Shown here in pieces: positions 60,701 to 64,000 of a DNA stretch of 64,000 nt (the stretch's first letter is position 1; every line of letters starts with the position of its first letter). The position numbers and the translations under genes were made by a program. Origin of the DNA: Flavobacterium chilense (lineage in GTDB: Bacteria > Bacteroidota > Bacteroidia > Flavobacteriales > Flavobacteriaceae). The notes beneath the pieces are model-generated. The model had not been told where the DNA came from and searched no databases. It worked only from the letters and a program-made list of their open reading frames with translations. The DNA is taken from NCBI RefSeq assembly GCF_001602525.1, contig NZ_LSYT01000008.1:62001-126000 (forward strand). The letters run 5' to 3'.

Positions 60701-61330
60701 ATGGATGAGATATTGAAATATTTTCCTGATTTGACCGATCTTCAAATCGAACAATTTCAAAAATTAGACTTTTTATACCACGATTGGAATGAGAAAATCA
60801 ATGTTATTTCCAGGAAAGATATTGATTCGTTATATACAAAACACATTTTACATTCATTAGGAATTGCTAAAATCATGAAGTTTGAACCTGGAACAACAGT
60901 TTTGGATGTTGGAACAGGAGGTGGTTTCCCGGGGATTCCATTGGCAATTCTTTTTCCTGAAACCCGTTTTTATCTGATTGATGTTATTGCCAAAAAAATA
61001 AAAGTGGTTCAGGGTGTTGTGGATGCCTTAGAATTAAAGAATGTAAAAGCAGAGCAAAAACGTGCTGAACTGGTAAAAGGAGATTTTGATTTTATTGTAA
61101 GTCGTGCCGTAACCAATATGCCTGATTTTGTTTCCTGGATAAAAGATAAAATCAAAAAACAAAACAAGCATACTTTGCAAAACGGAATTCTCTATCTGAA
61201 AGGTGGTGATTTGACCGAGGAATTAAAAGATTTTCCAAAAGCAACTTTATACGATTTAACAGAAATTTTTGAAGATGAATTTTTTGAAACTAAAAAAGTG
61301 GTTCATCTTCCTTTAAAATTTAAGGCATAA
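60701..61330 (+). CDS. rsmG: 16S rRNA (G527-N7) methyltransferase
   Basis: A 209-residue enzyme that methylates G527 of 16S rRNA. SAM motif VLDVGTGGGFPGIPLAI at 67-83, IDVIAKKIKVVQ and IVSRAVTNM are RsmG signatures. Single gene with its own terminator. Confidence 0.95.
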   Translation: MDEILKYFPDLTDLQIEQFQKLDFLYHDWNEKINVISRKDIDSLYTKHILHSLGIAKIMKFEPGTTVLDVGTGGGFPGIPLAILFPETRFYLIDVIAKKIKVVQGVVDALELKNVKAEQKRAELVKGDFDFIVSRAVTNMPDFVSWIKDKIKKQNKHTLQNGILYLKGGDLTEELKDFPKATLYDLTEIFEDEFFETKKVVHLPLKFKA

Positions 61331-61352
61331 ATTAACAGTAGCCTAAAGCAAA

Positions 61353-61397
61353 TAACCCGACAATGTTACTTTTTGAAGTACTGTTGTCGGGTTTTTT
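61353..61397 (+). terminator. rsmG terminator
   Basis: AACCCGACAA/TTGTCGGGTT stem, extended by imperfect pairs, with six T. Confidence 0.88.
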
Positions 61398-61417
61398 AAT
61401 GAAAGAATGAATTATAA

Positions 61418-62149
61418 TTAAGATGCTTTTTGTGTAAGGTGCAAAAACGGGTTTGCTTTAGGATCTAAATTTTCAATGAAATCATGTATCGCATTTTTGG
61501 ATGCTTCAATTGTAAACTGAAAGTCAGAGTCGAAGAAAAAGTCACGACAGATCACAGGTTCATTTGATGAATCATAACGCGCTTCATCTGTTTCGTCCAG
61601 ATTTGCATTATTATAAGGACAAGGGTATAAACGATTTAATTGGGTAATAATGTTTTGGAACCATTTATCAAAAACCTTTTTCTTTGCTGTAATATGACGC
61701 GCCAGTACCACCAGACCCGTAAGTTCATTTTGCAAATAATAAGATCCTTTTCTATATCTCAGATCTATCATTCTAACATTCATTAGCGCAATCCATAATG
61801 GTCCGTTTATGTGGCCTGAGGCTGGAATTTCTAAATCAAGGTCAAATAATAAAGGATCTGTTTGTTCCGGATTTTCGATCGAACACCAAAGTGCTTCAAT
61901 GCGTTTTTCTGTATCGTTTACATTCGTTGTGTATCCTGTAAATCTCCAGTATATCCATTCTAATAGTGCTGCTGTAAGTCCAATCGAGGCTTTGTGGTTA
62001 ATGCCTGCCAATAGCATTTCTAATTCTTCATTTCCTTCTAAAGGATCTAAGATTTGATTTATTTTTTTTCTGGTCCATTTAAAGTTAATTGGATGTCCAA
62101 TGTTTCTTGAATCTAAAATGATTTGTGGTACATTTTTTAAACTTTTCAT
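61418..62149 (-). CDS. Unknown soluble protein
   Basis: A 243-residue protein without a signal peptide or membrane helices. It is rich in Leu, Trp and Asp, mainly helical, with WIYWRFTGYTTNVNDTEKRIEALWCSIENPEQTDPLLFDLDLEIPASGHINGPLWIALMNVRMIDLRYRKG. I do not recognise a family or domain. Its stop lies just after the rsmG terminator, so it is convergent to rsmG. Confidence 0.75.
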   Translation of the reverse strand: MKSLKNVPQIILDSRNIGHPINFKWTRKKINQILDPLEGNEELEMLLAGINHKASIGLTAALLEWIYWRFTGYTTNVNDTEKRIEALWCSIENPEQTDPLLFDLDLEIPASGHINGPLWIALMNVRMIDLRYRKGSYYLQNELTGLVVLARHITAKKKVFDKWFQNIITQLNRLYPCPYNNANLDETDEARYDSSNEPVICRDFFFDSDFQFTIEASKNAIHDFIENLDPKANPFLHLTQKAS

Positions 62150-62539
62150 AATTATTTATTGTTAGTATTTGTGTCTCTTTTAAACTTTTTGTTCAAAAAT
62201 TTGAGGTGTTATTTTAAAAAGGCAAATTTATACGGAGACTTATTTTTTTTACGTCACAATACGTTTTTTAAGTAACAAAATAAGCTATTTTTAAGAGGTA
62301 TATGATTGATAATTAATATAATAAGTAAATTACTACAAATATTGTTTTGGTAAAACCTACACTCAACAGAAGTTCTTTTATTGGGGATTTGACTTTTGTT
62401 AGAGATAAGTTACAAGCTTTAAATCTAATAGAATTACGAATAAATTTCATTCATCATCGATTATGGCTCTTTCATGTACTTTTATTTGTGCAGTCTGTAG
62501 TAGAGAAATACCTTTACTACAGTACTAATATCTTTTACT
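62150..62539. other. Intergenic region before the LytS-type kinase
   Basis: No credible gene. It contains an 8-bp inverted repeat CTGTAGTA/TACTACAG (62495-62502 and 62515-62522) 18 bp before the TTG start of the kinase gene, possibly an operator or a hairpin in its leader. The rest is AT-rich without strong structure. Confidence 0.45.
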
Positions 62540-63601
62540 TTGAAAATAACTAAAACAATATCGACTTATTGGAAAATTCAGCTTCTAGGATGGATTACAG
62601 CTTCTTTGTATTGGGGATTTCAGGCTTTTTTCACTGGTAATTTTATCTGGAAAATTGGTATTACAGATCTAATACTTGACGTCTTGATTGGTATTGGACT
62701 TACGCATCTTTACCGGAATTTTGCCTTAAAAAAAGGATGGAATAAACTAAATCTAAAAAAACTAATTCCAAAAATAGTAATTGGTGTTTTAATACTTTCT
62801 CTGTTATATACAGTTTTAATTGCCGGTAAATTATATCTGGTTCGTCTCTTTGTTTTAAAGAGCAATCCTTTACCGTTTATAGTGTTTTTTAAATCGGTGC
62901 AATTGCAAATATTTATCACAGGAACCAGATTGATGTCTATTTGGATATTGGCTTACCATCTTTATCACTATTCAAGACTTGAATTGCAAACAGTAAAAGA
63001 AAATGCCCGATTGTCGATTATACTAAAAGAAGCTCAGCTCAATAATCTGAGTGCGCAGCTTAATCCGCATTTCTTTTTTAATTCTTTAAATAATATAAAA
63101 TTTTTGGTATTGGAAAATCCGCATTCAGCCAGAAGAGCAATTGATCTTTTGTCTGAGTTGTTACGGAATTCTTTAAACAGTAATATTGAAAAATTAATTC
63201 CCTTAAGTGACGAAATTAATCTGGTTAAGGATTATCTCGAATTAGAAAAAATACGTTTTGAAGAACGGTTGCAAATTAAAATTGAAACAAATGAAGAAAA
63301 ATTGGCTCATTTAATTCTGCCTTTTAGCATTCAGTCATTAGTTGAAAATGCCATAAAGCATGGAATTGAAAAAAGAAAAAGCGGTGGGTTTATTGCTGTA
63401 GAAGTGAAAACCGAAAGCAATTTTATGAAAATTACGGTTCAGAATTCAGGCAAACTAAACAAAGAGATTAAAGATTCGGGTATTGGATTAAATAATCTGA
63501 AAGAGCGATTGTTCTTGCAATATAACGGAAATGCCTTTTTTGAAATTAAAGAAATGGATAATGAAACGGTTTTGGCAACGATTTTAATACCATCAAAATG
63601 A
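62540..63601 (+). CDS. LytS-type sensor histidine kinase
   Basis: A 353-residue membrane kinase. Four membrane helices (about 14-32, 42-58, 78-98, 118-140) are followed by the His_kinase domain (PF06580): phospho-His177 in SAQLNPHFFFNSLNN and the ATP-binding N-box SLVENAIKHGIEKR. The GHKL motifs SGIGLNNLKERL are present. The start is a TTG. It overlaps the response regulator gene by 4 bp (ATGA), so they are one operon. Confidence 0.9.
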   Translation: MKITKTISTYWKIQLLGWITASLYWGFQAFFTGNFIWKIGITDLILDVLIGIGLTHLYRNFALKKGWNKLNLKKLIPKIVIGVLILSLLYTVLIAGKLYLVRLFVLKSNPLPFIVFFKSVQLQIFITGTRLMSIWILAYHLYHYSRLELQTVKENARLSIILKEAQLNNLSAQLNPHFFFNSLNNIKFLVLENPHSARRAIDLLSELLRNSLNSNIEKLIPLSDEINLVKDYLELEKIRFEERLQIKIETNEEKLAHLILPFSIQSLVENAIKHGIEKRKSGGFIAVEVKTESNFMKITVQNSGKLNKEIKDSGIGLNNLKERLFLQYNGNAFFEIKEMDNETVLATILIPSK

Positions 63602-64000
63602 AAAAGATAAAAGTTATAATAGTAGATGACGAACGTTTATCCAGAGAAGAACTCAAACAGGCTTTAAAGTCTTATGAAGATTTTGTTCTTATCGGCGAAG
63701 CTGAAAATGCTGATAAAGCCAAGGATTTAATCGAAACGAAAATGCCTAATTTGATTTTTTTAGATATTCAGATGCCGGAAAAATCAGGATTCGATTTATT
63801 AGAATCTTTAGATCATGTGCCGTCGGTACTTTTTATTACTGCTTATGATCAATATGCTGTGCAGGCATTTGAAGTAAATGCTTTAGATTATTTAATGAAA
63901 CCTATAAGAGAAGAACGCTTCTCGAAAGCAATCGAAAAAATAAGAAATACTTTAGGTTCGAAATCTCCTGTAAATGATTCGACAAAACAAGACCAAAGAA
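63598..64000 (+). CDS. LytTR-type response regulator, 3' end cut
   Basis: 134 codons of a receiver domain: Asp10/Asp11, phosphoacceptor Asp56 in LIFLDIQMP, VLFITAYDQYAVQAF and Lys in YLMKPI. The end of the window cuts it before its output domain, which is expected to be LytTR because of its LytS partner, but is not visible here. Overlaps the kinase stop. Confidence 0.88.
   Translation, partial: MKKIKVIIVDDERLSREELKQALKSYEDFVLIGEAENADKAKDLIETKMPNLIFLDIQMPEKSGFDLLESLDHVPSVLFITAYDQYAVQAFEVNALDYLMKPIREERFSKAIEKIRNTLGSKSPVNDSTKQDQR

Noticed and set aside
62347..62553. A 68-residue gene on the plus strand
   Set aside because: No start context, no family resemblance, and it overlaps the LytS gene start. 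AT-rich noise.
1..64000. CRISPR arrays or insertion sequences
   Set aside because: No regular spacer-repeat arrays and no transposase genes were seen; the repeats present are scattered intergenic hairpin families.

Overview
The window looks like chromosomal DNA of a Flavobacterium or close relative (Bacteroidota). It is AT-rich. Genes are not preceded by clear Shine-Dalgarno sites. Several promoters fit the Bacteroidota pattern TTG-N17-23-TAnnTTTG. The protein set is typical of the group: a type IX secretion (T9SS) cargo protein, a FolK-deoxynucleoside kinase fusion, AsmA, DUF1573, SppA, an orphan GH3-family protein, KdtA and several Bacteroidota-style lipoproteins. No rRNA, insertion sequence, prophage, CRISPR array or integrase gene was seen.

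Layout. 1-5.9 kb: end of a lipoprotein gene, an esterase, a small membrane protein, then the conserved protein-quality block tig-clpP-clpX. 5.9-11.3 kb: an accessory island set exactly between two 97%-identical copies (192 bp) of the clpX 3' end plus its terminator. It carries a zinc-metallopeptidase-like lipoprotein, four tandem paralogous small lipoproteins (the last frameshifted), an unknown soluble protein and a membrane protein with an internal duplication. 11.4-14.9 kb: a GlxA-type AraC regulator divergent from five small SRPBCC and VOC proteins. 15-33 kb: serB, an NTF2-fold immunity-like lipoprotein, GH3, DUF2797, a GT9 glycosyltransferase, AsmA, a secreted hydrolase, sppA, folK-dNK and a large LRR/C-type-lectin T9SS protein. 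33-44.5 kb: DUF1573, mutS, a tRNA-Gly/tRNA-Leu pair, kdtA, a sugar aminotransferase, galE, a drug/metabolite exporter, a RelE-like toxin-antitoxin pair, fabD and DUF983. 44.7-52.7 kb: an AraC regulator, yceI, a small Fe-S protein, pirin, and an XRE/ScfR-type regulator divergent from the glyoxylate-shunt genes aceB and aceA. 52.8-64 kb: crp-like regulator, DUF6370 and purT operon, a U32 peptidase, a DUF2383 protein, an aminotransferase, a fatty-acid desaturase, rsmG, an unknown protein, and a LytS/LytTR two-component pair cut by the window end.

How the parts work together. tig, clpP and clpX cover folding and degradation of new proteins. galE, the DegT aminotransferase, kdtA and the GT9 enzyme serve surface polysaccharide and LPS. 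aceB and aceA with their divergent regulator allow growth on acetate or fatty acids. yceI and pirin share a 16-bp inverted-repeat motif at the same spacing from matching -7 boxes, so they are probably co-regulated.

Intergenic DNA holds several families of inverted and degenerate repeats, each described separately. The most unusual feature is the clpX-anchored island. Its lipoprotein array and metallopeptidase-like gene could form an uncharacterised effector/immunity or surface system. That function is inference only.
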